Source: Serratia ficaria
Lineage (GTDB): Bacteria; Pseudomonadota; Gammaproteobacteria; Enterobacterales; Enterobacteriaceae
DNA length: 64,000 nt
Direction of reading: 5' to 3'
NCBI RefSeq assembly: GCF_900187015.1
Contig: NZ_LT906479.1
Location: 1,798,001 to 1,862,000, forward strand
A program made the translations under genes and the position numbers. The stretch's first letter is position 1. The number at the start of each line of letters is the position of its first letter. The notes beneath the pieces were generated by a model that was given only the letters and a program-made list of their open reading frames with translations, searched no databases and had not been told where the DNA came from. Below, piece after piece: positions 1 to 8,501 of the stretch.

Positions 1-662
1 CGTTCGAACATCGTCTGGTAGCTGATGTATTCCGGCCCGGCGACGTCGAAAATGCGGTTCTCCTGCGCCGGGTGTTCCAGCAAATCGGCCAGATAAACCA
101 GCAGATTCGCCAGCGCCACCGGCGAGGATTTGGACCGCACCCAGCGCGGCGGCGTCAGCACCGGCAGGTTATAGACCATATCGCGCATCACTTCGAACGC
201 CGCCGAGCCGGGCCCGATGACGATGCCGGCGCGCAGTTCGGTCACCGGAACGCCGCTCTGGCGCAAAATTTCGCCGGTCAGCCTGCGCGCCACCAAGTGC
301 GGCGAGCTGTCGTCGGCCGGCTGCAGCGCGCCGAGAAACACCACCTGCCTGACGCCGGCGCCGCGCAGCGCATCGCGCAGGTTTTCCGCCGCCTGGCGCT
401 CTTTCTCGACAAAGTCATCGCCGTCGCCCATCGCGTGCACCAGATAGTAAAGCGTATCGATGTCCCACAGCGCCGCGCTCAGGGTTTCCGGCCGGTAAAG
501 GTCGGCGTACAGGCAGCGGACCTGCGGCCAGTTCTGCTCCTGCAGCCAGTCGATACGCCGCGCGGCGGCGGTGATTTGATGCCCTTGCGCGATCAAATGG
601 GGGATCAGGTTTTGGCCGATATAGCCGCTGGCTCCGAGAACCAGCACGCGTTGAGGTGTCAT
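1..662 (-). CDS. ybjT: YbjT, atypical SDR / NAD(P)-binding protein (partial, C-terminus off window)
   Basis: Reading leftward from the ATG at 662, the first 220 residues are visible. The N-terminus is a Rossmann nucleotide-binding start ([15 protein letters not shown], about residues 5-19), followed by an atypical short-chain dehydrogenase pattern ([47 protein letters not shown]). This matches E. coli YbjT, about 476 residues, a predicted NAD(P)-binding inner-membrane-associated oxidoreductase of unknown substrate. In E. coli it is the last gene of poxB-ltaE-ybjT; here the amino-sugar module separates it from ltaE, so it needs its own promoter. The reading frame is open to the window edge and shows no damage. 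Confidence 0.9.
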   Translation of the reverse strand, partial: MTPQRVLVLGASGYIGQNLIPHLIAQGHQITAAARRIDWLQEQNWPQVRCLYADLYRPETLSAALWDIDTLYYLVHAMGDGDDFVEKERQAAENLRDALRGAGVRQVVFLGALQPADDSSPHLVARRLTGEILRQSGVPVTELRAGIVIGPGSAAFEVMRDMVYNLPVLTPPRWVRSKSSPVALANLLVYLADLLEHPAQENRIFDVAGPEYISYQTMFE

Positions 663-819
663 CAGCGCCGCCTTATGCGGTGAAAGTCAGTATGGGCATC
701 GCCACAGGATGCCAAATCGACGATTTAAATGCACTGTTTGTATGGATATATCTCGGTTGCATCACAGGTGACGCAAGGTCACACTACGCGCCCTTTTTAT
801 CGTTCGAAAACCGGATGCC
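663..819. other. Divergent intergenic region ybjT / DUF1294
   Basis: This 157-bp gap separates ybjT (leftward) from the DUF1294 gene (rightward) and must hold both promoters. An inverted repeat GTGAC-N5-GTCAC lies at 768-782. No convincing sigma-70 promoter could be assigned by eye. Confidence 0.4.
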
Positions 820-1167
820 ATGAAACTCAATGTGTTTTGTTACGCTCTGCTGGGCCTGGCGTTGGTCGCCAGCCTGTTTTTCCTGCATCCGGTCTGGATG
901 TGGCTGCTGTTGATCAACCTGTTGACCCTGATGATTTACGCCGGGGATAAACTGGCGGCGCGCAAGGGGTGGCGGCGGGTACCCGAGGCCACGCTGTTGC
1001 TGTTCGGCGTGCTGGGCGGCTGGTTGGGCGCGCTGGCGGCGCAGCAGTTGTTTCGCCATAAAACCCGGAAACAGCCGTTCAAGACCTGGTTTATCCTCAG
1101 CGTGGCGCTCAATCTGGCGGCGACGCTGGGGCTGTGGTACTGGATGTATGGCCGCTGGATAGTCTGA
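820..1167 (+). CDS. DUF1294 family small inner-membrane protein
   Basis: A 115-residue hydrophobic protein with about four membrane segments (near residues 3-20, 22-41, 57-76 and 92-112). It carries the DUF1294 signature: YAGDKLAARKGWRRVPE in the middle, then GVLGGWLGALAAQQLFRHKTRK with the family's RHKT motif at about 78-81. No biochemical function is established for the family, which sometimes appears fused to a cold-shock domain; this copy lacks one. It starts at ATG 820 and ends one base before the convergent stop of the RpiR-type regulator. It is not part of the E. coli ybjT neighbourhood as I recall it. Confidence 0.8.
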   Translation: MKLNVFCYALLGLALVASLFFLHPVWMWLLLINLLTLMIYAGDKLAARKGWRRVPEATLLLFGVLGGWLGALAAQQLFRHKTRKQPFKTWFILSVALNLAATLGLWYWMYGRWIV

Positions 1168-1168
1168 T

Positions 1169-1993
1169 TCACAACAACAGCGGCAGGGTGGCGCTTGCGG
1201 TGTCCTGCACCGCCTGCACATAGGCGGGATCGCGCAGGATCAGCTCGGCCACCATCAGCTCCACCAGCAGCATCGCGCCGACCTTGGCGGGCAGGGCGCC
1301 GGCGTTCAGCGGGCCTTCCGGCTTGGCCGCCACCAACAGGACATCGGCCAATTTGGCCAGCGGACTGCGCTGCGTATTGCTGAGAGCGATGATGCGCGCG
1401 CCGCGCTGTTTGGCCAACGCGACCGCGTGCAGCACGTCTTTGGTCGAGCCTGAACTGGAGATGACGATCAGCAGGTCGTGCGCTCCCAGGGCGGCGGCGT
1501 TCATCGCCGCCAGGTGCATATCGCTGAACAGCTGCGCCGGTTTGCCGAGACGCAGCAGCTTGTAGTGCAGGAAGTCGCCGATGATGGCGCTGGCGGCCAC
1601 GCCGTAAATTTGCGCCGACGCGCACTGATGCAGGCTTTCCGCCGCCAGCTGCAGCGCCCGGCGGTCCAACAGCGCGCCGGTGTCCCGCAGCGCCTGCACG
1701 CTGTCTTCCAGCACTGTTTCGCCGGCGCTGTGGCGAGCCGCCGTTTCCGGCTGGTTCTGTTGCAGGCTCAGCGCCAGCGCCATTTTAAACTCGGTATAAC
1801 CTTTGCAGCCCAGATGGCGGCACAGCCGGGTGACGCTGGCTTCGCTGGTGCCGCTCTCGCGGGCCAGTTCGGTGATGGTAAAGTAAACGGCTCTGGAGGG
1901 CGCTTCGAGGACATAGCCGCCGAGTTTTTGCAGCGTCGGGCTATAACCCGTCAGATCCTGCCGCAGCCGCAATAACAAGTTTCCAGTATTCAT
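1169..1993 (-). CDS. MurR/RpiR-family transcriptional regulator of the adjacent PTS/nanE operon
   Basis: This 274-residue protein has the RpiR layout: an N-terminal helix-turn-helix (about residues 25-75, including TITELARESGTSEASVTRLC) and a C-terminal SIS sugar-phosphate isomerase fold (about 120-260, including LLIVISSSGSTKDVLHAV and IIALSNTQRSPLAKLAD). SIS domains of this family bind phosphosugars and control DNA binding. I place the start at ATG 1993 because it follows AAAGG at good spacing and the usual family N-terminus begins there; an upstream in-frame ATG at 2107 would add 38 residues that cross the promoter region. It diverges from the PTS gene, so it probably controls that operon. 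ManNAc-6-P or GlcNAc-6-P is the likely effector by context. Repressor versus activator cannot be told from sequence. Confidence 0.88.
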   Translation of the reverse strand: MNTGNLLLRLRQDLTGYSPTLQKLGGYVLEAPSRAVYFTITELARESGTSEASVTRLCRHLGCKGYTEFKMALALSLQQNQPETAARHSAGETVLEDSVQALRDTGALLDRRALQLAAESLHQCASAQIYGVAASAIIGDFLHYKLLRLGKPAQLFSDMHLAAMNAAALGAHDLLIVISSSGSTKDVLHAVALAKQRGARIIALSNTQRSPLAKLADVLLVAAKPEGPLNAGALPAKVGAMLLVELMVAELILRDPAYVQAVQDTASATLPLLL

Positions 1994-2084
1994 CACGTTA
2001 CCTTTCTGATTGTCTCCTTGCCTATTGTGGCGGAAAGTCGCCGCCGCCCGCCAGCTAAATCCGCTTATTGTGAAGCCGATCATC

Positions 2085-2105
2085 GTTGTGAATAAAATTT
2101 TCAAC
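2085..2105. promoter_or_regulatory. Candidate RpiR operator 1
   Basis: An imperfect palindrome, GTTGTGAATAAAATTTTCAAC, has 4-bp arms GTTG/CAAC and a matched inner AAT/ATT. It lies in the regulator-PTS divergent interval and shares the core ATAAAATTTT with a second site at 2123-2140 in inverted orientation. Binding by the adjacent regulator is inferred. Confidence 0.45.
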
Positions 2106-2122
2106 ATCTGACTTTTATTATG

Positions 2123-2140
2123 GTAAAAAATTTTATCACA
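2123..2140. promoter_or_regulatory. Candidate RpiR operator 2
   Basis: Read on the minus strand this site is TGTGATAAAATTTTTTAC, which repeats the TGTGA-ATAAAATTTT core of the site at 2085-2105 in the opposite orientation. It sits 24-41 bp before the PTS start codon, where a bound repressor would block transcription or promoter clearance. Confidence 0.45.
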
Positions 2141-2163
2141 ATAAATGATGGTGAGGATAATTT

Positions 2164-3720
2164 ATGTCAACGTCCGGGGAAATTCAGTCCGGCGGCTGGT
2201 TTGAAAAGGCCCAGCTGTTCGGCAAGTCCTTCATGCTGCCGATCGCCGTGCTGCCGGCTGCGGGGTTGTTGCTGGGGATCGGCGGCGCGCTGTCCAACCC
2301 CAACACCGTCGAAGCCTATCCGTTCCTCGACGTCGGCTGGCTGCAGGGCACATTTACCGTGATGGCCAGCGCCGGCGCCACGGTATTCGCCAATCTGGCG
2401 GTGCTGTTTGCGGTCGGCGTGGCGGTGGGGTTGGCCAAAAGCGATAAAGGCACCGCGGGCCTGGCGTCGCTGATCGCCTATCTGGTGATGAACGCCACCA
2501 TCAATGCGCTGCTGAAAATCAACGGCTCGCTGGCGACGGAAAATCCCGGCGCGGTGGGGCAAGGGACCCTCCTCGGCATACAGACATTGGAAACCGGGGT
2601 GTTCGGCGGGGTGATTATCGGCCTGGCGACCTGGTATCTGCACGCTCGTTACAACAAGATGGCGCTGCCGCAGTTTTTGGGTTTTTTCGGCGGCTCGCGC
2701 TTCGTGCCGATCGTCTGCTCGCTGGCGGCGATGGCGATCGGCGCCCTGATGACCGTGATCTGGCCGCACTTTCAACGGCTGATTTTCAGCATGGGTGGGC
2801 TGGTGGACGCCAGCGGCTATCTCGGCACCTTCATCTACGGCTTTGTGCTGCGGATGCTCGGGCCGTTTGGCCTGCATCATATTTTTTATTTGCCGTTCTG
2901 GACCACCGCACTCGGCGGCAGCGAAATGGTCAACGGCCAATTGGTCGAAGGCGCGCAGCGCATTTTCTTCGCTCAGCTGGCCGATCCGCATACGCAGCAG
3001 TTCACGATCGGCACGGCGCGTTTTATGTCCGGCCGCTTTATCACCATGATGTTCGGCCTGATCGGCGCCTGTCTGGCGATGTACCGCACTGCGCGTCCGG
3101 AGAACCGCAAACGCGTCGGCGGCCTGCTGTTGTCGGCGGCGCTGACCTCGTTCCTCACCGGCATCACCGAACCGATCGAGTTCTCGTTTCTGTTTATTGC
3201 GCCGGCGCTGTACGTGGTGCATGCGTTGTTCGACGGTTTGGCGTTCATGATCGCCCACCTGCTGCATATCACCATCGGCCAGACGTTTTCCGGCGGATTT
3301 ATCGATTTCATGCTGTTTGGCGTACTGCAGGGAGAAGCCAAAACTCACTGGATGTATGTGCCGCTGGTGGGCGTGCCCTGGTTCTTGTTGTACTACTTCA
3401 GCTTTCGTTTCCTGATTGTGCGTTTCAATTTCAACACGCCGGGGCGCGGGGCCGATGCGCCGGCGGGCGTCGCGGCGGAGGGTACGCCGCGTTCGCAGCG
3501 GGTGCTGGCCGCGCTGGGCGGCAAGGAGAATATCGTCGAGCTGGACTGCTGCGCCACCCGGCTGCGGGTAACGGTGAAACAGAGCCGGCTGTTGGACGAA
3601 AGCGGGCTGCAGACCAGCGGCGCGCGGGCGGTAATCGTGCGCGGCAACGGCGTTCAGGTGATTTACGGCCCGCACGTCACCATCATTAAAAACGAGGTTG
3701 AGGAGTTGTTGGATTTATGA
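2164..3720 (+). CDS. Glucose-superfamily PTS permease EIICB, predicted ManNAc-type substrate
   Basis: This 518-residue sugar phosphotransferase permease has an EIIC membrane domain first (about 15-420, eight to ten hydrophobic segments; GITEPIEFSFLF is the typical substrate-loop motif at about 340) and an EIIB domain last (about 440-518). The EIIB phosphorylation motif reads LDCCATRLR; by alignment with PtsG (LDACITRLR) Cys463 is the phospho-acceptor. No EIIA domain is present, so a soluble EIIA such as Crr would have to supply phosphate. It starts at ATG 2164 after GAGG and overlaps nanE by 4 bp (ATGA), so the two are co-translated. Because NanE acts only on ManNAc-6-P, the likely substrate is N-acetylmannosamine; GlcNAc-like or disaccharide substrates remain possible. 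Confidence 0.88.
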   Translation: MSTSGEIQSGGWFEKAQLFGKSFMLPIAVLPAAGLLLGIGGALSNPNTVEAYPFLDVGWLQGTFTVMASAGATVFANLAVLFAVGVAVGLAKSDKGTAGLASLIAYLVMNATINALLKINGSLATENPGAVGQGTLLGIQTLETGVFGGVIIGLATWYLHARYNKMALPQFLGFFGGSRFVPIVCSLAAMAIGALMTVIWPHFQRLIFSMGGLVDASGYLGTFIYGFVLRMLGPFGLHHIFYLPFWTTALGGSEMVNGQLVEGAQRIFFAQLADPHTQQFTIGTARFMSGRFITMMFGLIGACLAMYRTARPENRKRVGGLLLSAALTSFLTGITEPIEFSFLFIAPALYVVHALFDGLAFMIAHLLHITIGQTFSGGFIDFMLFGVLQGEAKTHWMYVPLVGVPWFLLYYFSFRFLIVRFNFNTPGRGADAPAGVAAEGTPRSQRVLAALGGKENIVELDCCATRLRVTVKQSRLLDESGLQTSGARAVIVRGNGVQVIYGPHVTIIKNEVEELLDL

Positions 3721-4412
3721 CGCTTTCCATTTTGCAGCACATTGAGGGCCGGCTGGTGGTCTCCTGCCAGGCATTGGACGATGAACCGCTGCACAGCGAT
3801 TTTATTATGTCGCGCATGGCGGTGGCCGCCGAGCAAGGCGGGGCGGCGGCGATCCGCGCCAACGGCGTCGATGACGTTAAAGCCATCCTGGGCGCGGTGG
3901 CGCTGCCGGTGATCGGCATCATCAAACGCGACTATGCGGACAGTGAGGTTTACATCACCCCGACCCTGCGGGAGATTGATGAGTTGATGACGGTGGCGCC
4001 GCAGATGATCGCGCTGGACGCCACCGGGCATCGGCGGCCGGGCGCGCTGCCGTTGGCGCAGCTGGTTGCTGCGGTGCGCGCCAGATACCCCGGCCTGCTG
4101 CTGATGGCCGATATCGCCACCTGCCAAGAGGCGGTCGATGCCGCGCGGCTCGGCTTCGACTGCGTGGGCACCACGCTGCACGGCTATACCGCCGAAACGC
4201 GGGGCGAGCGGCTGGCGCGGGACGATTTTCACTTTTTGCGTCAGGTGCTGGCGGCGGTCAGCCTGCCGGTGATCGCCGAGGGGAATGTAGAGACGCCGGA
4301 AATGGCGGCGCGCTGCCTGGCGCTGGGGGCGCATGCGGTGGTGGTGGGCGGTGCCATCACCCGTCCACAGCAGATCACCCGGCGCTTTGTGGCCGCCATC
4401 GGCAACGCTTAG
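3717..4412 (+). CDS. nanE: N-acetylmannosamine-6-phosphate 2-epimerase
   Basis: This 231-residue TIM-barrel enzyme converts ManNAc-6-P to GlcNAc-6-P, which NagA and NagB can then process. Family motifs include GGAAAIRANGVDDVKAI, VIGIIKRDY (with the catalytic-region lysine), IALDATGHRRPG, LLLMADIAT, FDCVGTTLHGYT, and the phosphate-binding VIAEGNVETPE and GAHAVVVGGAITRP. Length matches the family (about 230). Its start overlaps the PTS stop (ATGA). No nanA, nanK or nanT lies nearby, so the gene appears devoted to ManNAc-6-P delivered by the PTS rather than to a sialate operon. Confidence 0.93.
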   Translation: MTLSILQHIEGRLVVSCQALDDEPLHSDFIMSRMAVAAEQGGAAAIRANGVDDVKAILGAVALPVIGIIKRDYADSEVYITPTLREIDELMTVAPQMIALDATGHRRPGALPLAQLVAAVRARYPGLLLMADIATCQEAVDAARLGFDCVGTTLHGYTAETRGERLARDDFHFLRQVLAAVSLPVIAEGNVETPEMAARCLALGAHAVVVGGAITRPQQITRRFVAAIGNA

Positions 4413-4439
4413 CCCCGCGCCGGCGGAGCCAGCGCGGGG
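4413..4439. terminator. Stem-loop between convergent nanE and ltaE
   Basis: CCCCGCGC (4413-4420) pairs perfectly with GCGCGGGG (4432-4439) around an 11-nt loop, in the 34-bp convergent gap. No T-run follows on either side, so termination efficiency is uncertain. Confidence 0.5.
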
Positions 4440-4446
4440 AGCATGC

Positions 4447-5463
4447 TCAGGCATGCTGTTGCAGGAACGTCCGCCACAGACTGACCACCTTCTGCAGATC
4501 CTGTCGGTTGACGTCGAGATGGGTCAGGATGCGCGTCAGCGGGCCGCTGCTGATCAGCACCCCGCGCTCGCGCATCCACGGGCCCAGCCTGGCCGCCAGT
4601 TCGGCAGGTTGGCGCAGGTACAGCACGTTGGTCTGGGCGCCCGGTTCGGCGATCTCCACGCCGAGGCTTTGCAACTGCTGTTCCAGCCATTTGGCGTTGT
4701 CGTGATCGTCCCGCAGGCGGGCGACGTTGTGTTCCAGCGCATACAGACCGGCCGCCGCCAGAATGCCCGCCTGGCGCAGGCCGCCGCCGGTCATTTTGCG
4801 CCAGCGCAGCGCGCGCTGAATGAACGCCTCGCTGCCGCACAGCAGGGAGCCGACCGGCGCGCCCAGCCCTTTCGACAGGCAGATAGTGAAGGTATCGCAA
4901 TACTGCACAATCTCTTTCAGCGGCACATCCAGCGCCACCGCGGCGTTGAAGATGCGTGCGCCGTCGATATGCAGCGCCAGGCCGTGCTCGCGGGTGAATC
5001 GCCAGGCCTGCTGCAGATACGCCTGCGGCAACACGCGGCCGCCGAGGGTGTTTTCCAGGCTCAGCAGCCGGGTGCGGGCGAAGTGAATGTCGTCGGGTTT
5101 GATGGCGGCGGCCAGCTTGGCCAGCGGCAGCGTACCGTCGGCATCGGCCTCGATCGGCTGCGGCTGGATGCTGCCCAATACCGCGGCGCCGCCGGCTTCG
5201 TACTTGTAGTTGTGCGCCTGCTGGCCGACCAGATATTCATCGCCGCGCTGGCAGTGGCTGAGCAGCGCCACCAGGTTGGCCTGGGTGCCGCTGGGCAGGA
5301 ACAGCGCGGCTTCCTTGCCCGACAGGCGGACCGCCTCCGCCTGCAATGCGTTGACCGTCGGGTCATCGCCGTAGACGTCGTCGCCGACTTCGGCGCGGGC
5401 CATCGCCTCGCGCATGGCGGCGCTGGGGCGGGTCACGGTGTCGCTGCGTAAATCGATAAGCAT
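4447..5463 (-). CDS. ltaE: Low-specificity L-threonine aldolase
   Basis: A 338-residue PLP enzyme that cleaves L-threonine and L-allo-threonine to glycine and acetaldehyde, and phenylserine-type substrates. Fold-type I aldolase motifs are clear: RSDTVTRP near the start, [20 protein letters not shown] (PLP-binding Asp), and [12 protein letters not shown] with the Schiff-base lysine at residue 198. Length and start match E. coli LtaE (333). In E. coli it lies between poxB and ybjT in one operon; here it follows poxB on the same strand after 102 bp that contain a short palindromic repeat, so read-through from poxB is possible but may be reduced. Confidence 0.95.
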   Translation of the reverse strand: MLIDLRSDTVTRPSAAMREAMARAEVGDDVYGDDPTVNALQAEAVRLSGKEAALFLPSGTQANLVALLSHCQRGDEYLVGQQAHNYKYEAGGAAVLGSIQPQPIEADADGTLPLAKLAAAIKPDDIHFARTRLLSLENTLGGRVLPQAYLQQAWRFTREHGLALHIDGARIFNAAVALDVPLKEIVQYCDTFTICLSKGLGAPVGSLLCGSEAFIQRALRWRKMTGGGLRQAGILAAAGLYALEHNVARLRDDHDNAKWLEQQLQSLGVEIAEPGAQTNVLYLRQPAELAARLGPWMRERGVLISSGPLTRILTHLDVNRQDLQKVVSLWRTFLQQHA

Positions 5464-5483
5464 ACAATTCCTTTATCCCCTTT

Positions 5484-5538
5484 ATCTTTCAAGCCGCAGC
5501 GTTGTTGGCTGCAACGTGAAATCTATTGGGGATAGTTA
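5484..5538. repeat. Short palindromic repeat, copy A (upstream of ltaE)
   Basis: The block begins ATCTTTCAAGCCGCAGCG and ends CAACGTGAAATCTATTGGGG, with internal inverted symmetry (GCCGCAGC/GGCTGCAAC). A related block in the same orientation lies at 7319-7364 before poxB. The ends (ATCTTTCA... TGAAATCTATTGGG) resemble a dispersed palindromic element I recall from Serratia, Yersinia and Photorhabdus genomes; that identity is from memory. Confidence 0.55.
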
Positions 5539-5565
5539 TAAGTGATGGGAAAGAGGATACGATTA

Positions 5566-7287
5566 TTAACGCAGCCAGTTGGTTTTCGCCAGCTCGACCA
5601 CTTCGTCGCCGCGGCCGTTGATGATGGCGCGCAACATGTACAGGCTGAACCCCTTGGCCTGCTCGAACTTGATCTGCGGCGGCATCGCCAGCTCCTGTTT
5701 GGCGGTGACCACGTCCAGCAGCGCCGGGCCGGGGTGCGCCAGCATTTCCTGCAGCGCGCCGTCCAGATCCGAGGCCTTTTCCACGCGGATGCCCTTGATG
5801 CCGGCGGCGTTGGCGATCGCCGCGAAGTCCGGGTTGTGCAGATCGGTGCCGTCGGTCAGGTAGCCGCCGGCCTTCATCTCCATCGCCACAAAGCCCAGCA
5901 CGCTGTTGTTGAATATCACGATCTTCACCGGCAGCTTCAGCTGAACCAGCGACAGAAAGTCCCCCATCAGCATGGTGAAACCGCCGTCGCCGCACAGGGC
6001 TATCACCTGTTTGCCCGGTTCGGTGGCCTGCGCGCCGATCGCCTGCGGCATGGCGTTGGCCATCGAGCCGTGGTTGAACGAACCGAGCAACCGGCGCTTG
6101 CCGTTCATTTTCAGGTAGCGGGCGGCCCACACCGTCGGCGTGCCGACGTCGCAGGTGAACACCGCGTCGTCGCTGGCGTAGTGGCTGAGCTGCTGCGCCA
6201 GGTACTGCGGGTGGATCGGCTGATCGTCATTGGCGGTCGCCAGCCCGTCGAGATCCTGGCGCGCGTTGCGGTAGTGCTCCAGCGCCTTGTCGAGGAACGC
6301 CCGGTCGCTTTTCGCTTCGAGCTGCGGCAGCAGGGCGGACAGGGTGGTGTGGATATCGCCCACCAGCGCCATATTCACCGGGCAGTGCGCGCCGATGCTG
6401 CCGGGATTGATGTCGATTTGAATGATGTTGGCGTTGGTCGGGTAAAAGGCGCGGTAGGGGAACTGGGTGCCGAGCAGCACCAGGGTGTCGGCGTTCATCA
6501 TCGCATGGTAGCCGGAAGAGAAGCCGATCAGGCCGGTCATGCCGACGCTGTAAGGGTTATCCCATTCGATGTGCTCCTTGCCGCGCAGCGCATGCACCAC
6601 CGGCGCCTGCAGCAGCTCGGCCAGCTTGACCACCTGGTCGTGCGCCCCGGTGCAGCCGCTGCCGCACATCAGGGTGATGTTCTTCGCCTTGTTCAGCGTT
6701 TCCGCCAGTTGGTTGAGTTCGCTCATCGGCGGTTGCACCAGCGGCAGCGCCGGGGTGTGCCACACCATGGCGGCGTCTTCCGGCGCCATGCGCAGCGCCA
6801 CGTCGCCCGGCAGCACGATCACCGAGACGCCGCGATTGAGGATCGCCTTGCGCATGGCTATCTCCAGCACCCGCGGCAGCTGTTCCGGGTTGGAGACCAG
6901 CTCGCAGTAGTGGCTGCATTCGCGGAACAGTTCCTGCGGATGGGTTTCCTGGAAATAGCCGCTGCCGATTTCGCTGGAGGGGATATGCGCGGCGATCGCC
7001 AGCACCGGCACATGGTTGCGGTGGCAGTCGAACAGGCCGTTGATCAGGTGCAGGTTGCCGGGGCCGCAGGATCCGGCGCAAACCGCCAGCCGGCCGGTAA
7101 GCTGGGCTTCGGCGCCGGCGGCGAAGGCGGCGACTTCTTCATGGCGGGTGCCCAGCCATTCGATGGTGCCCATGCGGTGCAGGCTGTCGCTGAGGCCGTT
7201 GAGCGAATCGCCGGTGACGCCCCAGATGCGTTTCACGCCGGCCTGTTCCAGAGTTTTGGCGACCAGTGTGGCTACGGTTTGCTTCAT
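5566..7287 (-). CDS. poxB: Pyruvate:ubiquinone oxidoreductase (pyruvate oxidase)
   Basis: A 573-residue peripheral membrane flavoenzyme that decarboxylates pyruvate to acetate and CO2 and passes electrons to ubiquinone, using ThDP, FAD and Mg2+. An N-terminal ThDP pyrimidine-binding domain ([15 protein letters not shown] with the conserved Glu, about residue 50) is followed by a central FAD domain and a C-terminal ThDP diphosphate domain with the [12 protein letters not shown]...NN motif (about 430-460). The C-terminus (about 550-573) is the membrane-binding amphipathic part in E. coli. I start at ATG 7287 (GGGGGAA upstream, matching the 572-residue E. coli protein) rather than an in-frame codon at 7320, which would fall in the repeat element. 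In E. coli expression is sigma-S dependent in stationary phase. Confidence 0.95.
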   Translation of the reverse strand: MKQTVATLVAKTLEQAGVKRIWGVTGDSLNGLSDSLHRMGTIEWLGTRHEEVAAFAAGAEAQLTGRLAVCAGSCGPGNLHLINGLFDCHRNHVPVLAIAAHIPSSEIGSGYFQETHPQELFRECSHYCELVSNPEQLPRVLEIAMRKAILNRGVSVIVLPGDVALRMAPEDAAMVWHTPALPLVQPPMSELNQLAETLNKAKNITLMCGSGCTGAHDQVVKLAELLQAPVVHALRGKEHIEWDNPYSVGMTGLIGFSSGYHAMMNADTLVLLGTQFPYRAFYPTNANIIQIDINPGSIGAHCPVNMALVGDIHTTLSALLPQLEAKSDRAFLDKALEHYRNARQDLDGLATANDDQPIHPQYLAQQLSHYASDDAVFTCDVGTPTVWAARYLKMNGKRRLLGSFNHGSMANAMPQAIGAQATEPGKQVIALCGDGGFTMLMGDFLSLVQLKLPVKIVIFNNSVLGFVAMEMKAGGYLTDGTDLHNPDFAAIANAAGIKGIRVEKASDLDGALQEMLAHPGPALLDVVTAKQELAMPPQIKFEQAKGFSLYMLRAIINGRGDEVVELAKTNWLR

Positions 7288-7318
7288 AGTTCCCCCAAGC
7301 ACGGTAAAGATCCCCTGC

Positions 7319-7364
7319 ATCTTTCACGCCGCCTCGGCTGCGGCTTGAAATCTATTGGGCATCG
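7319..7364. repeat. Short palindromic repeat, copy B (upstream of poxB)
   Basis: It begins ATCTTTCACGCCGCCTCG and ends GCTTGAAATCTATTGGGC, with GCCGCCTCGGCTGCGGC inverted symmetry inside. It is a direct-orientation relative of the element at 5484-5538 and lies immediately before the poxB ribosome-binding region. Confidence 0.55.
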
Positions 7365-7450
7365 TTTTGAGTATTTGCTGATGAAATCATTGATACGCAT
7401 GGAACAGAGGAAGTGTAGAAGCGAGTTGAAAACTACGCTTGCCGATAAAT

Positions 7451-7469
7451 GCCCCATCGGGCCGATGGG
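7451..7469 (-). terminator. hcp-hcr operon terminator
   Basis: CCCCATCGG and CGATGGGG form a perfect stem just past the hcr stop codon (7481, leftward transcription). Read leftward it is followed by CATTTATC, a weak T tract. Confidence 0.6.
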
Positions 7470-7480
7470 GCGGCCGGGCG

Positions 7481-8482
7481 TCAGGCCAGGGTGACGTCGC
7501 CCTGCAGTTGGCAGCTGCAGGCCAGCACGTAACCCTGGGCTATCTCTTCCGCCGTCAGCGTCATGCTGCTGGTGGTGGTGTAGTCGCCGTCGAGGATGCG
7601 GGTTTTGCATGAGCCGCACACCCCGGCGCGGCAGGCGGCGTTGACCGGCAGCGCGTTGGCTTCCATCGCCGCCAGCAGGGTGCTGCCGACCGGCACGCGA
7701 AACTCGCGCAGCGGGCGAGCGGCGCGCAGCGTTAGCCCATCGCCGGCTTGGGCCGCGGCCTCCGGCGTATGGAACTGTTCCTTATGGAAACGGTCGGCGG
7801 GTACGCCGAGTTGCCGGCACAGCCGCTGCGCCAGATCCATATAGGGCGCCGGGCCGCAGGCCATCACCCGGCGATCGGCGACGTCCGGCGCCACCTGGCG
7901 CAGCGCCCGCTCATCGAGACGGCCGCTGAGGCTGCCCGGCAGAGGATCCCGTTCGGCCATCAGCGTTAACCTCAGCTGCGGGTGCGCGGCGCACAGGGCG
8001 TGCCATTGGTCGGCGAAAATCATATCGGCCGGGGTGCGCACGTTGAAAATGACGGCGATGTCGCAGGACGGGCGGTTGGCCACCAGCCAGCGGCACATCG
8101 ATATGATCGGCGTTACGCCGCAGCCGGCGGCCAGCATCAGGTAGCTATCGGCCGGATAGCGCTGGCAGCTGAAATCGCCCTGCGCGTCGGACAGCCACAG
8201 GGTGTTGCCGGGCTGCACCTCCTGCGTCAGCCAGCGCGAACCGACGCCGTTCGGCAGGCGGCGCACGCTGACGCTGAGGAAGCGGCTCTGGCCGGGAGAC
8301 GACGACAGCGTATAGGCGCGCAGCGTTTCTTCGCTGTTGCGGATACCGATCAGCGCGAATTGGCCGGGCTGGTAGGGATAAAAGACGTCGCAGATCAGGT
8401 TCAGCGTCCAGACGTCGGCGGTTTCCCGCTGAATGGAGTGCACCTGCACGCGGTTGGGGCACAGCGGGCTGGGTTGGGTCAT
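7481..8482 (-). CDS. hcr: NADH oxidoreductase Hcr, electron donor to Hcp
   Basis: A 333-residue FAD and 2Fe-2S reductase. The N-terminal ferredoxin-reductase part has FAD-binding AYTLSSSP (about 50-60) and NAD-binding AAGCGVTPIISM; the C-terminus is a plant-type ferredoxin domain with CRAGVCGSC (C-x4-C-x2-C) and a later LACSC cysteine. It passes electrons from NADH to the hybrid cluster protein during nitrosative stress. I start at ATG 8482 (GAGGTG upstream, MTQPSP) rather than 18 nt earlier. The gene follows hcp by 54 bp, with an intercistronic hairpin, and the pair forms an operon as in E. coli. Confidence 0.94.
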   Translation of the reverse strand: MTQPSPLCPNRVQVHSIQRETADVWTLNLICDVFYPYQPGQFALIGIRNSEETLRAYTLSSSPGQSRFLSVSVRRLPNGVGSRWLTQEVQPGNTLWLSDAQGDFSCQRYPADSYLMLAAGCGVTPIISMCRWLVANRPSCDIAVIFNVRTPADMIFADQWHALCAAHPQLRLTLMAERDPLPGSLSGRLDERALRQVAPDVADRRVMACGPAPYMDLAQRLCRQLGVPADRFHKEQFHTPEAAAQAGDGLTLRAARPLREFRVPVGSTLLAAMEANALPVNAACRAGVCGSCKTRILDGDYTTTSSMTLTAEEIAQGYVLACSCQLQGDVTLA

Positions 8483-8501
8483 CAGACACCTCAAAAGCAA
8501 G

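Noticed and set aside
768..782. CRP-like site GGTGA-N7-TCACA upstream of the DUF1294 gene
   Set aside because: The spacer is 7 rather than 6 bp, which does not suit CRP; kept only as an unexplained inverted repeat.
5542..7494. 650-codon open frame opposite poxB
   Set aside because: It is the shadow of poxB in GC-rich DNA: Arg/Gln/His-rich, no domain, no ribosome site, and poxB is unmistakable on the other strand.
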